A stretch of 64,000 bases of DNA from contig OY783193.1 of assembly GCA_963678675.1 (NCBI GenBank), forward strand, positions 21,941,309 to 22,005,308, read 5' to 3'. A program made the translations under genes and the position numbers. This document shows, piece by piece, positions 22,468 to 32,639 of this stretch. How positions within the stretch are numbered: position 1 is the first letter of the stretch; each line of letters begins with the position of its first letter. The notes beneath the pieces were generated by a model. The model ran no database searches and was not told where the DNA came from. It saw nothing but the letters and a program-made list of their open reading frames with translations. This stretch comes from Xiphydria camelus. Taxonomy: Eukaryota; Arthropoda; Insecta; Hymenoptera; Xiphydriidae.

Positions 22468-22807
22468 TGTGGAGATCTCGAGATCTCCCACGGATCGTGC
22501 GAGGAGTGGACGGTCGGAAGGAGGCGATAGTTACGAAATATAACTAAAGTTTATTTTAACTATCGACAATGAGCCGCGGTTAGCGAGGTAGAGCAGAGCG
22601 CTGTGTCGATGCGTCCGTAGTGGGCTCGAGCAGGCAGGAGAATGGGCCTTTCGACTCTCGTGGCGTGGCTAGCTGTGTCTTCAGAAGCGTGGTGATCCGG
22701 CGCTACGATAGCCTGGCCGCCAGAGGCGTGGTGATCGGTTGATCACTGGACAAGATGTGTTGAGGCTGTCTGGTCGCTAGAGGCGTGGCGATCGCCTGGT
22801 CGCCACA
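22468..22807 (-). repeat. 3' LTR of the CsRn1-like element
   Basis: TG...CA ends (read on the element strand). The purine-rich tract CTAGGGGGGAGTAC lies immediately inside (22808-22821). Confidence 0.93.
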
Positions 22808-22827
22808 GTACTCCCCCCTAGGTACTT

Positions 22828-25800
22828 TCAAGTTGGAGGCTTGAAAGTGACTCTCTTCTGATATGTGTTTGCGGGTCTATTCATAGTCGATGTCCATTGC
22901 TCCAGAGTTTGCGGATTCTGGTTGTCTCTCGTGTCAGAAGTGCTTGGTTCTGAGTCCGTCTTGTTGATATATGCAGGTTTTAGTCTATCCACGTTGATTT
23001 GTTTGAGAGTTCCATCAACGTTGAGCTGGAAGAGTCTGTCAGTAATCCTTTTTGTGATTCTGTAGGGTCCTCGGTAAGGCTTTTCCAGAGGAGCCTTTAC
23101 ATGATCGCATCACAAGAATGCATGGCTACAGGTGCGAAGATCCTTTGCGATGAATATTTTGGCTCTGTTGTGATGGGCTGTAGGAGTAGGTTTGAGTCCT
23201 CTCATGAATTCTCGGTGTTTTTCCAGGAAGATTTGTGGATTTGCTGGCACGTCGAGATCCATGAAGAATTCCCCGGGTATGCGTAGCGTTGTTCCAAAAA
23301 GCATCTCAGCTGGCGATGTCTGGAGATCTTCTTTGATACTGGTGCGAAGGCCGAGTAGTACAGTGGGAAGAATCTCCGTCCAAGGTTTGGGAGAGCACAT
23401 GAGGGCTGCTTTCAAAGTGCGATGCCATCGCTCCACCATTCCGTTGGACTGTGGATGGTATGGTGATGTTCGACGCCTCTCCGCACCTATGAATTTTGAG
23501 AGTGAGTCAAACAGTGAGGACTCGAACTGGGAACCTTGATCCGTGATGATGACTGTGGGCGTTCCGAAGTTGGCGATCCAGTGGTTGAACAGGGCCGTAG
23601 TGACAGTGTCCGCCGTGATATCTCTCAGAGGGACTGCGACCGGCCATCTCGTGAAACGATCAACGATCGTGAGACAATATTTAAACCCCTGGTGTTCCGG
23701 CATCATGATGATATCCAGGTTGATATGTTTGAATCTATCGTCGGGAATGTCGATGTGATTGGCCTGTAAGTGGGTGTGTCGTTGGACTTTCGCGCGTTGG
23801 CAATGTATACACTCCTTTGCCCAGGCAGTGACGTCTTTTCTGATGCCCGGCCAGACGTATTTTTCTCTGATCAGTCGAGAAGTAACACGTCTGCTGGGAT
23901 GTGAAAGGTTGTGTACGGTGTGAAATGCCGTTTTTCGGATTGATCGAGGAAGGTAAGGGCGTACAGTCCCCGTTGAGGTGTCGCAGTAGATTTGTGTATC
24001 GGTGTCGAGTGTCAATAAATTGAGTTTTAGTGCAGAGTCGTTGCTGTTGATGAGTTCGCGAAGTTCTTGATCTTCTTGCTGATGTTGTTGGATGATCTTG
24101 GGATCGAGAACCATTGGCATCTGAATAGCATTTAACCTGGAGAGAGCGTCGGCGACCACATTCTCTTCACCTTTCAAATATACGATGTCGGTGGTGAACT
24201 GTGAAATGTAGTCTAACTGTCGAAGCTGACGCTCTGAGGCTTTGTCAAGCTTCTGTTGGAAGGCGTAGGTCAGAGGCTTGTGGTCTGTCTTGATGACGAA
24301 AGGACGACCTTCTAGGAGATGGTGAAAGTGCTTCACGGCTGCAAAAATGCCCAGCAATTCTCTATCGTACGTACTGTACCTTGTCTCTGTGACCGTTAAT
24401 TTTCTTGAGAAGAATCCGATGGGTTTCCATACGCTGTCCTCGAGTTGTTCGAGAGAGGCTCCTATCGCCGTGGTGGAAGTGTCTGTTGTTAAGACAAGTG
24501 GTGCATCGGGAGATGGAAAGGAAGTGTGTGTCACAGATGTCAGTGCTCTCTTGCAAGCTTCGAAGGCTGTTACCGCTTCGGTGGACCACCTGATTGGCGT
24601 CTTGTCCTTCTTCTTCGAAGACTTTAGGTACGCAGTGAGCGGAAGCTGGAGTTGAGCCGAATGCTTGATACACGGACGGTAATAATTGAACATTCCGATG
24701 AATCGCCTCAGTTCCATGACAGTTTTTGGTTGCGGGTAATTATTGATCGTTTCTACGCGTTCTGGATTTGGTAGGAAACCTTCACGAAGTTGACTCGCTG
24801 CTTACCGAACTTGCACTTACTCAGGTTGATGGTGAGGTTATGATCTGCCAATCGTTGAAATACCTGGCGTAAGTGAGTCTGGTGCTGCTCTTCGTTCTCC
24901 GACATGACCAAGATGTCATCTATGTAGACGAAGACGAAGTCCAGGCCACGAAATATCCAGTCCATGGACCGTTGGAATGTTTGTGTGGCATTTTTCAGAC
25001 CGAACGGCATCCTAGTGTATTCGTAGAGTCCCCAGGGTGTGGTAATCGCCGTCTTCTGAGTGTCGTCAGGGTGCACTGGTATCTGATAATATGCCTTGTC
25101 CAGGTCCATGGTCGAAAAGATTGTTTTTCCATGTGTGACCAGGAACAGACTCTGGATGAGTGGTGGGGCATACTTATCAGGCACAGTGACGCTGTTTAGT
25201 TTGCGGTAGTCGCCGCAGAGACGGTAGCTGCCATCTTTCTTCTTGACGAGGTGAATCGGACTGGCCCAAGCACTGCTGGAGGGCTTGATGATACCTCTGT
25301 CCAATAGTCGCTGTATCTCTGCTCGCGCGGCGGTAGCCTTTTCGCCGAAAAGTTTGCGCGGTCTTTCTGTCACAGGTGATCCATTAGTGACAATCCTGTG
25401 AGAAAAATCGATGTTCGCGCTGAACGCAGAAGAAGATGGTTGAGTGATGTTGATGAATTGCTGGAGTAAGTCAGCGTAGGGCATCGACTGATCCAAAGTG
25501 GAGATGCTATGAACTCTTGTGTTAATCACCCGACCCTTAGTGGTCATTCGGGTGGTCGAGTCGACGAGTTGCTTGTTTTTTAGATCGATGAGCAGATTAT
25601 GGTGACTCAGGAAGTCAGCTCCTATGATTGATTCTGGAACGTCAGCCACCACGAATGGCCAGCTGAAATCGCGTCGTAAGTTCAGATCGACATTGACGGT
25701 GTGGCATCCGTACGTAGAAATTGGTGTGGTGTTGGCTGTGTATAAAGTGAGGTTAGCCTTTGGTGGTGGTTTCTGGAAAAATCGAACGGGTAATATTGAT

Positions 25801-26015
25801 AGCACCGAGCCAGAATCTATTAAGTATCGTCGATTGGTCTTCCGGTCGTGTAGGTGGAGTCTGACATCTTGAGTTTGTGCGGTGCTGCAGTCGCTGCCGT
25901 CGGCGACCGCTTGTACTGCCGGCAGCGTTTTCAGTTTCCCTGGTTGGTCGAGGCGTTGAACGAGCATGGTGTAGTGCAACGTTTGGCGTCCGCTCCAAAC
26001 CGGTGGTGGTACCAA
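22828..26015 (-). pseudogene. pol: pol of CsRn1-like element (broken)
   Basis: The frame overlaps gag by about 85 bp in the -1 phase. In order: protease LIDSGS; reverse transcriptase with SPIHLVKKKDGSYRLCGDYR and YIDDILV; RNase H (TTDTS, TDHKPL, ADALSR); integrase with an H-H-C-C zinc region (ECIHCQRAK), DQGSQF and SNGMVERWHR; and a C-terminal GPY-type region. Two lesions: a frameshifting deletion around 24750-24785, just after the RT thumb, and a premature TGA at 23110-23112 in the tail, after which the frame continues to 22828. Everything else reads openly, so decay is recent. Confidence 0.92.
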
Positions 26016-26983
26016 CAGATTCCAGATTGGCGAGACTGAGAACGAGAGTTGTTCCTATAACGCTGGCCGCTGCGCTTACGTGAGCGTGAACGGCGACTGT
26101 CGAAGTTTGACTGTCTCGTCTTCATGTCGGTGAGTTCCCTCATGCAGACAGCAAGAGCTTCCTGTAGCTGGTTGAGTTTGGTTTCTATTGACGTTGGTGG
26201 AGGTGCATGTGACCTGCTGTCAACTCGATCAACTGTGGTGGGGTAATGAGTCGAAGCGACCACCGTTGGGCCTTGCAGGGTCATGGTTTCTGTTAGCCTA
26301 TCCGCCATTAACGCCAGAACGTCTAAGCTTAACCCATCGGAAATCATGAGCAACGGTTTAATGGATGTCGGGAGACGACTTAGCCAAAGGTTGTGGAGCA
26401 TCTCGTCATTCATACTGCCTGCAGCCAGGTCCTTCATCTCTCGCAGGAGCTGTGAGGGTTTCCTGTCACCCAGCACGAGATCGTTGATAAGGCGGTGGAT
26501 TTGCTTCTGTCTCGATTCCGTGAGTCTTTGTATAATCGTGTCTTTTAAGGTTTGATATTTATTTGTTTCTGGCGGGTGCGTAATGATATCCGTAATTTGT
26601 GCCAATGTTTCAGAGTCCAAGGCTTTTAGGGCGGCGATGTACTTGACGTCGTCGTTGCGAATCCTGGACGCGGTGAACTCTGACTCGATCATGAAAAACC
26701 ATATATCTGGTCGATCTTTCATGAACGTGGGTAACTGTGGTCTGCTCACCACTGCCACGTAATTCGTACTGTCTGACGATGCGAAGGCTAGTAACGGATT
26801 CTCGACTGCCTGGTCATTTTGTGTGTTCAAACCTGTTGATGCGATCGGTCGGTTGTTCGTGTTGAAGGGGCTCGGAGTGTTCCCGGTGTTGTCCGTGCGG
26901 GCTGGCGAGCGGTCGACCGGCATGTTGGCGATGGCGTGGGTACCTCGTGGCATCGCTTGGGCTGCGTTGACGTTGTAATCCAC
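25931..26983 (-). CDS. gag: gag of CsRn1-like element
   Basis: 350 residues starting 23 bp downstream of the LTR side primer site. The middle (LPTFMKDRPDIWF, then LLREMKDLA) is the capsid-like region of this clade. Near the C-terminus CWYHHRFGADAKRCTTPC is the atypical C-H-C-C zinc motif that replaces CCHC in CsRn1-type elements. An Arg/Ser-rich stretch precedes it. The frame is open throughout. It would form the particle and package RNA. Confidence 0.92.
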   Translation of the reverse strand: MDYNVNAAQAMPRGTHAIANMPVDRSPARTDNTGNTPSPFNTNNRPIASTGLNTQNDQAVENPLLAFASSDSTNYVAVVSRPQLPTFMKDRPDIWFFMIESEFTASRIRNDDVKYIAALKALDSETLAQITDIITHPPETNKYQTLKDTIIQRLTESRQKQIHRLINDLVLGDRKPSQLLREMKDLAAGSMNDEMLHNLWLSRLPTSIKPLLMISDGLSLDVLALMADRLTETMTLQGPTVVASTHYPTTVDRVDSRSHAPPPTSIETKLNQLQEALAVCMRELTDMKTRQSNFDSRRSRSRKRSGQRYRNNSRSQSRQSGICWYHHRFGADAKRCTTPCSFNASTNQGN

Positions 26984-26984
26984 T

Positions 26985-27005
26985 CAAATCACGTCGGGGT
27001 CACCA
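26985..27005 (-). other. Primer binding site, tRNA-Trp
   Basis: On the element strand this starts TGGTGACCCCGACGTG, complementary to the 3' end of eukaryotic tRNA-Trp over about 21 bases, two bases inside the 5' LTR. I matched it from memory of the tRNA sequence. Confidence 0.85.
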
Positions 27006-27007
27006 AT

Positions 27008-27347
27008 TGTGGGGATCTCGAGATCTCCCACGGATCGTGCGAGGAGTGGACGGTCGGAAGGAGGCGATAGTTACGAAATATAACTAAAGTTTATTTTAAC
27101 TATCGACAATGAGCCGCGGTTAGCAAGGTAGAGCAGAGCGCTGTGTCGATGCGTCCGTAGTGGGCTCGAGCAGGCAGGAGAATGGGCCTTCCGACTCTCG
27201 TGGCGTGGCTAGCTGTGTCTTCAGAAGCGTGGTGATCCGGCGCTACGATCGCCTGGCCGCCAGAGGCGTGGTGATCGGTTGATCACTGGACAAGATGTGT
27301 TGAGGCTGTCTGGTCGCTAGAGGCGTGGCGATCGCCTGGTCGCCACA
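27008..27347 (-). repeat. 5' LTR of the CsRn1-like element
   Basis: 340 bp, differing from the other LTR by about four substitutions (for example GAGATC/GGGATC near the end and GCGAGG/GCAAGG). Confidence 0.93.
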
Positions 27348-27409
27348 TGCCAACACGGCGTGCTGCCACCGCGTGACGCTCGGGTGAAAGTCACGCTTGG
27401 CTATCGGGG

Positions 27410-27699
27410 AATCGAACGCACTCGCTAGGAAGGTCCGGCCGTGGGAAAGGCAGGGCTCTCTGCGAACGCCACAAAGACCCCACCATATTCCAATTGCAAC
27501 CAATCTCATCCCTCTAATCACAATTTTCGATCAAGCCAACCAGTTAGAATTCATCTCTCCCTCCTCTATCTAAAACTCCTCTATTTTCGAAGCAGACTCT
27601 GGCACAACGTTCTCTTCACTTCACATTTAACCCTCTTCGAAGTCAGGTCTCCCTGACTTACCGCACCGGGTACATACACTCCGGGTACATAGGTAGGTA
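27410..27699. other. Unassigned, LTR-like stretch
   Basis: Pyrimidine-rich sequence ending AGTCAGGTCTCCCTGACTTACC, with no gene. The ending resembles an LTR tail, but no partner or primer site was found. Confidence 0.4.
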
Positions 27700-28330
27700 C
27701 CGTATGTATCATGCCATAAATTAAACAAGCAGATACCGTATGTATCATCCCAAATTAAACAAGCAGATATACCGACATTGCCGAAACTTTACCAACGGTC
27801 AAGAATTTTATAGTTAGAGTTGGCTTGAGAAGAGTGCGCTGTGTGTGCAGCGTGAGAGCGAAAAGTGTCAAACGTCTGATTTCCCGATAGCTGTTAATTC
27901 AAGAGATCGAAGTGTTTCGTCTATTATTCAATACTTCGATTTTCCGAATTGACAGCTATCGGGAAATCAGACATTTGACACTTTTCGCTCTCACGCAGCA
28001 CACACAGCGCACTCTTCTCAAGCCAACTCTAACTATAAAATTCTTGACCGTCGGTAACGTTTCGGCAATGTCGGTAATTCTGCTTGTTTAATTTGGCATG
28101 ATACACCCGGGCTCACGGAATCTGTCGCTGGTGACTTTTTTTAAATGTTATTTTTAAACGTACTAACCAATGATTAATCAATCCTCGTGCTTTCATTAAC
28201 GAGAGTAGACGTCACCGTAGCTAATGAGGGCATGAGAATTAATTGTTCACTGGTTAGTACGTTTAAAAATAAGGTTTAAAAAAAGTCACCAGCGACAGAT
28301 TCCGTGAGCCCGAGTGTACATACGGGACGG
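27700..28330. repeat. Foldback CCGTATGTATCAT, interrupted by MITE
   Basis: Same arms as 144-487. The start is duplicated (two CCGTATGTATCAT-AAACAAGCAGA runs at 27700 and 27737). The right end carries the MITE 28104-28316. Confidence 0.8.
28104..28316. repeat. 213-bp hairpin MITE, CACCCG ends
   Basis: Fully self-complementary. It starts CACCCGGGCTCACGG and ends CCGTGAGCCCGAGTG, with TA on both sides. The empty site GATACATACGGGACGG is present at 493-508. The related copy at 31041-31253 has the same length. Confidence 0.9.
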
Positions 28331-28582
28331 TACACTCCGGGTACATACCTACACCCCCGATAGCCAAGCGTGACTTTCACCCGAGCGTCACGCGGTGGCA
28401 GCACGCCGTGTTGGCACGGGAGCTTCACTGTGCCGCCACCGCGTGATTGCCACCGAGTGACGTTACTCATACGTTACTGGGATGCCACGGAGTGATTGTC
28501 ACTGGGTGACGTAACTGTGACGCCACTGTGACTTAATCTTTTAAAAAATCCAAATTGTTCAATAAAAATTAAAAATTATATA

Positions 28583-29119
28583 TTAGGTGTTGGAATTAAT
28601 TCGTAGCGTTTTTTAATGAAAAAATATGATCATGCCCAAACTTTTAAGACGTTTTCCTACTGGTGATAAGTCAACTTCCAACTTGGTTGGTACATAACCT
28701 TTCTTCAAATCATAAATAACAACATTTTATAATAATTTAGTGAATATATCAAAATTTGTGCCGAATAAAGTGTTCTTGCGGGGAGTTTTGCTTCATTATT
28801 TTAATATGAACAAAAGTGCATCTACGTATTTAGTGGAAGTGTACATGCTCTAGCTACGAGCAAACGCGTCGGAAGTGGTTTGCACGTTTTAAAGCTGGTG
28901 ATTTCGACTTGGATGACAAGGAGCCGAATAAATTTGAAGATAATGATTTGGAGGCATTAGTCCATCAAGACTCATGTCAAACACTTATGTATAAAGAATT
29001 CTTACAATTAAATTGTGATGTTTACGATATTACATTTCTGTCGGTAACAACGAAATACTGTACTACCTGCGTGCCATTTATTGTTAAGATCGACGCTACA
29101 AATTAATTCCAACACCTAA
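28583..29119 (+). mobile_element. Mariner-derived mini-element, third copy
   Basis: 537 bp, almost identical to 760-1296, with TA at both ends. Because all three copies sit at the same place in subfamily I elements, they spread as passengers and not as independent mariner insertions. Confidence 0.88.
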
Positions 29120-29427
29120 TAATACAAAAATTCCATCGTGAACTTAACCCATTAAAGCCCAAATTAATTTCTGGTGGATTTTCTTTGCGAAAATTGCATG
29201 ATTTGTTACTCAGAGGTTATGAGAAAAAAATTCCAAATGGCCGTCCTATACATAAGACGCTGGGCGTTAATGGGTTAACTTTAACATGATTCTTGACGAA
29301 TATTCTACTATAAATAGTGAATGAATAATTGTCATAATCGCTACTGTTTTGAAAAAGAACATCAAATTATTTTAAAAAATTTAACGAGAACCTTCGAGAG
29401 CAGTCACTTTCATTTCCGGTTTCTATA

Positions 29428-29768
29428 CCGTATGTCCCACTCTGTACGGGCCAGTTTGAAAGTTACCTTCAGGGAGGCTTGGTCGGTAATCGAAACATTT
29501 AATACCGGTAGAAGTCGAGTCGGTAATTAGAGTTGGTGTCAATTCGGGAGATTGAAGCGTCTAACCTCGAAATTATGAATTTGTGAATAATGGTGAGTAA
29601 TTTCCATTATTCACAAATTCATAATTTCGAAGTTAGATGCTTTGATCACCCGAATTGACACCAACTCTAACTACCGACTCGACTTCTACCGGTATTAAAT
29701 GACTCAAGTACCGACCAAGCCTCCCCGAAGGTAACTTCAAACTGGCCCGTACAGAGTGGGACATACGG
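29428..29768. repeat. Foldback CCGTATGTCC, TA target
   Basis: CCGTATGTCCCACTCTG and its reverse complement cap 341 bp with an inner inverted pair. TA flanks it. The copy near 2418 reads TTTCTATATATGACT without it, which is the empty site. Confidence 0.9.
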
Positions 29769-29792
29769 TATATGACTGGAGTTGACCAACAT

Positions 29793-29962
29793 CTCTCGAA
29801 GAGTCGGTGGCGTAATGCGAAAACGTTTCCCAGTCTCGAGGCATCTGGCATAGGATATCCCAAGGATCGCAGGTTCAAATCCCGGTGGGGCACGGAAAAA
29901 AAAAAGAAGCGATACCTCTAGGCGGGTAAAGTCACTGTGTGCGTTCCCTTTTTGCAAATCTA
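29793..29962 (+). mobile_element. tRNA-derived SINE, copy 3
   Basis: Same unit as 2432-2605, with B box GGTTCAAATCCCGG and tail CCCTTTTTGCAAA. Confidence 0.75.
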
Positions 29963-30178
29963 CATACCGACAATTATTTTGAAAGCGCATCGCGTGACTG
30001 CACAGTGCTGTTGTAGTGACGATCGCTGTGCAGTCACAGTAACCTTACTCGCCGTTGCCACTCCGTGTCGCCACTGTGACGTCCGCGGGGGCACGCACGA
30101 TAAGGTCACTGTGATGTTTCCTAACTCCACCGCGTGACGGCACAGTGCGCTCGTAGTGACAAAACTTGGCTATCGGGG

Positions 30179-30723
30179 ATCCGTAGTTATTCACACTCGC
30201 TGTTTAGGCTGGGCCGTGGTGAGAACGAAATGAATGAGCTGTTAACGCTAGACAATAGAGTCGCTGTTCCTACCAGACTAAGCTGTATAGTGTGAAAAAA
30301 TAGATTGGTGGGTAATAAGTTAGTTCGAATAGGTGCACCTGAGAAAATATTAAATTGAGTTGCTATTGGGACGTAACACCTCCCTCCTTAGAGTTCAAGC
30401 GTCACGCTTGAAGTTCGATTGACGGTAAGGCAGAAAGATTTGATATTGACTTGAAACAGAGAATTTTGAAAATTAAAAAAAAGAAAGAAGGGTAGAAAAA
30501 TGAATACGAATCTTGTTTTGTTTTTGTTGTGAAAGAGGAATTCCTCTTTCTTTCAAAAATTGTCAAATATAAGTTCAAGCAACAATTATCATTTCACGGT
30601 TTTGGATCGGATGCGCCAAACCGAAATGCATACCACTATTCCAACCAAAACGGAAGTTACGAATCGTTGGTTTCGTCTTCGGTTTCCTGTTCTGTGTATA
30701 TGTTGAGTTTCTTTTTTCTATCG
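30179..30723 (-). other. Possible LTR end and polypurine tract of an unknown element
   Basis: GGGACGTAACA followed by CCTCCCTCCTTAG (30371-30393) looks, on the minus strand, like a polypurine tract abutting an LTR start TGTTACGT. No open reading frame of a retroelement follows, and no partner LTR is seen. Confidence 0.35.
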
Positions 30724-31525
30724 TGTTGCGTGCCCAAGCCGGTCCTCGTAGATTGCAGAGGGCAGGTCCGCGCCCATGGAGCGCTAAGGCGCTCTGCTCG
30801 AAAAATGCGGGGAAAGCGAAATGAAACTTAGAATGTGCTCGGTAATTTGACGATCGTCGTATATTTTTGAAATTGCACAACGTGGATCGAATAATTGATC
30901 TGCTGCTCGAGCGTCGAAATACTCTTTTTAATTACCTAGGTCCAGCCCCTCGGCAGGAGGAGGGCGCCAATCAAAACGCTAGTCGCGGATCGTTGCAACG
31001 GTTTTTCTCCCTCTCAATCTGCACTCACACATGGAACATACACCCGTGCTCACGGAATCTGTCGCTGGTGACTTTTTTTAAACCTTATTTTTAAACGTAC
31101 TAACCAGTGAACAATTAATTCTCATGCCCTCATTAGCTACGGTGACGTCTACTCTCGTTAATGAAAGCACGAGGATTGATTAATCATTGGTTAGTACGTT
31201 TAAAAATAACATTTAAAAAAAGTCACCAGCGACAGATTCCGTGAGCACGGGTGTACGTGACTTCATGGAAGGGCAAATTCGGCGGACTCGTTTACAAATC
31301 AAAAGAGCTACGCGATATCGTTTACGATTTCTCGAGTCGCCAAAACTCAGTCCCCGAAACGGAAGAAGGTGTTTATGCCTAGTTGTTGATAGTCTCGCAA
31401 ACCGAACTCGCGGCGGCAGGAAGTTTATAAATCTCGCAGTTGCCGGTACCCTAATATTCGATACGTATTTCTTCCCGTGAAATTCGCCCGTACATTATTT
31501 CTCAGCATTCAGAACCGTTTGATAT
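30724..31525 (-). repeat. LTR of the B-type gypsy, truncated
   Basis: TGTTGCGTGCCCAAGCCGG onward matches the LTR stub at 54948-55124 for its whole length and continues beyond. It is interrupted by the MITE 31041-31253 and stops at the start of the 12-kb palindrome. No primer site lies beside it. Confidence 0.65.
31041..31253. repeat. 213-bp hairpin MITE, CACCCG ends
   Basis: CACCCGTGCTCACGG to its reverse complement, flanked by TA (31039-31040, 31254-31255). Same family as 28104-28316, in the opposite orientation. Confidence 0.9.
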
Positions 31526-32639
31526 TGTCGCGTCTGCATCCAGACTTGACCTAAAATCCCTATAACTTTTGGAAGTTACTAGATTTTTGGCGGCGCATTC
31601 AAACTCTTTGTATTAACCTCTAATTATTGTCATTTTATTAAGCAAGTAAGGTATAGATGGATTGTAATAGAGAGAAAGAACGAGAACGTCGAAGACTGCG
31701 TGATAAGTTAAATAAGTCGCAGGCCACCGTGGTTTCTATTCGCGAGATTATAAACACCTTTATTGCGTGATGGACAGGGGATCTGAGTCGCGGGCCGCTG
31801 CGAGCTCCGTTTGTAAATATGGTATCCCCTTTCGCGGACCGATAGGTCGTAGTTAATTTACCTAGCAAGAATAGTTCTCCTTTCTTTGAGTCACGTAGGC
31901 GTGCGCGCATAAGATTTGTCATCGATGGGCTAGGCAAGTATCTCTAGTGGCGCCACGAGGTGGTCGCAGTTCGTAACTTTGGGGTGATAAGTGACCAATC
32001 AGGATCAAGTATTCCGTTGTGGTGGGTTACAGACAACGGAATACTTGATCCTGATTGGTCACTTATCACCCCAAAGTTTCGTGGACTATCCACGAGGTCG
32101 CGCGCGCGTCAATAATTTGAGATACTTGCCTAGCCTATACGCGCTTCGGATTGCGGGAGTTCGTGCGCGGTAGACCCACGGTTAATGAGGGCATGTTTTC
32201 TTTCGAGTGCGTGGGATTGTGCGCGCCAGAATCAGGGTCGATGCGTACTTTCTTCGCACGTGGACGCGTGGAGCGTGGATTAGATCATTGTGCGTAGACG
32301 AAGAAAGTGGGAGTAGAGTCCTTGACTACGACTAGCGTCGAGCATCAGATTGGTTCCCCACATTAGCGCTGAGTATTTGATTGGTTCCCCGTTGTTACCG
32401 AGAGGCGGGGACTTTTGATTTAAAAGGATGCACTTTGCCGCTCGAGGTGCACTCAGATACCGATTTATAACGACAAATTATATTCCAACTATGTGTTAAA
32501 ATATAATTCATTGGTGATCACCTAATTCTTGGATTAAGAGTTTTCATTTCTCCACCTGCAATAAAACTCTTCATCTCCCGATCCCGCTCTTTCCGAGCAG
32601 AGTGGTTCAGCACTCCACGGGCACGGACCTGCCGCAACA
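31526..32639 (+). repeat. A-type LTR, outer left
   Basis: 1,114 bp, TGTCGCGTCTGC to CCGCAACA. It lacks a ~34-bp segment near its end that the inner LTRs have, and it contains the MITE 31928-32138. The primer site follows at 32645. Confidence 0.9.
31928..32138. repeat. MITE nested in the outer LTR
   Basis: GGCTAGGCAAGTATCTC and its reverse complement cap an insertion absent from the LTRs at 36585 and 47744. The inside is a 95-bp hairpin (31981-32075). The mirror copy is at 42914-43124. Confidence 0.85.

Larger units (their letters stand above)
22468..27347 (-). mobile_element. CsRn1-like Ty3/gypsy retrotransposon
   Basis: Two 340-bp LTRs beginning TGTGG and ending CCACA bound 4.2 kb. TGCC is duplicated at 22464-22467 and 27348-27351, and the join matches the uninterrupted site at 592-604. 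The gag with a C-H-C-C motif, the tRNA-Trp primer site and the 4-bp duplication are all typical of the CsRn1/Kabuki clade. LTRs differ at about 4 positions, so insertion was fairly recent. It is inserted in the opposite strand to the window and has lost function through a small pol deletion and a stop. Confidence 0.93.
21444..27409 (-). mobile_element. Subfamily I copy 3, reverse, interrupted
   Basis: It ends CTTGGCTATCGGGG at 27409 and reads as the reverse complement of 532-2420 without the 1430-2240 foldback. Its far end was lost at the G-run foldback. A CsRn1-like retrotransposon sits inside, 59 bp from the terminus. Confidence 0.8.
28355..30178 (+). mobile_element. Subfamily I copy 2, complete 1.8 kb
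   Basis: CCCCGATAGCCAAG to CTTGGCTATCGGGG. Left subterminal array 28365-28530, mariner mini-element 28583-29119, foldback 29428-29768, SINE 29793-29962, and right subterminal array 29985-30165. No other large insertion, so this is the best reference copy. No transposase. Confidence 0.85.

Noticed and set aside
23192..26555. Plus-strand open frames across the CsRn1-like element
   Set aside because: Shadows of gag and pol, which are clearly coded on the minus strand.
30529..30831. 100-residue open frame
   Set aside because: It crosses from an unassigned stretch into an LTR. No protein likeness.
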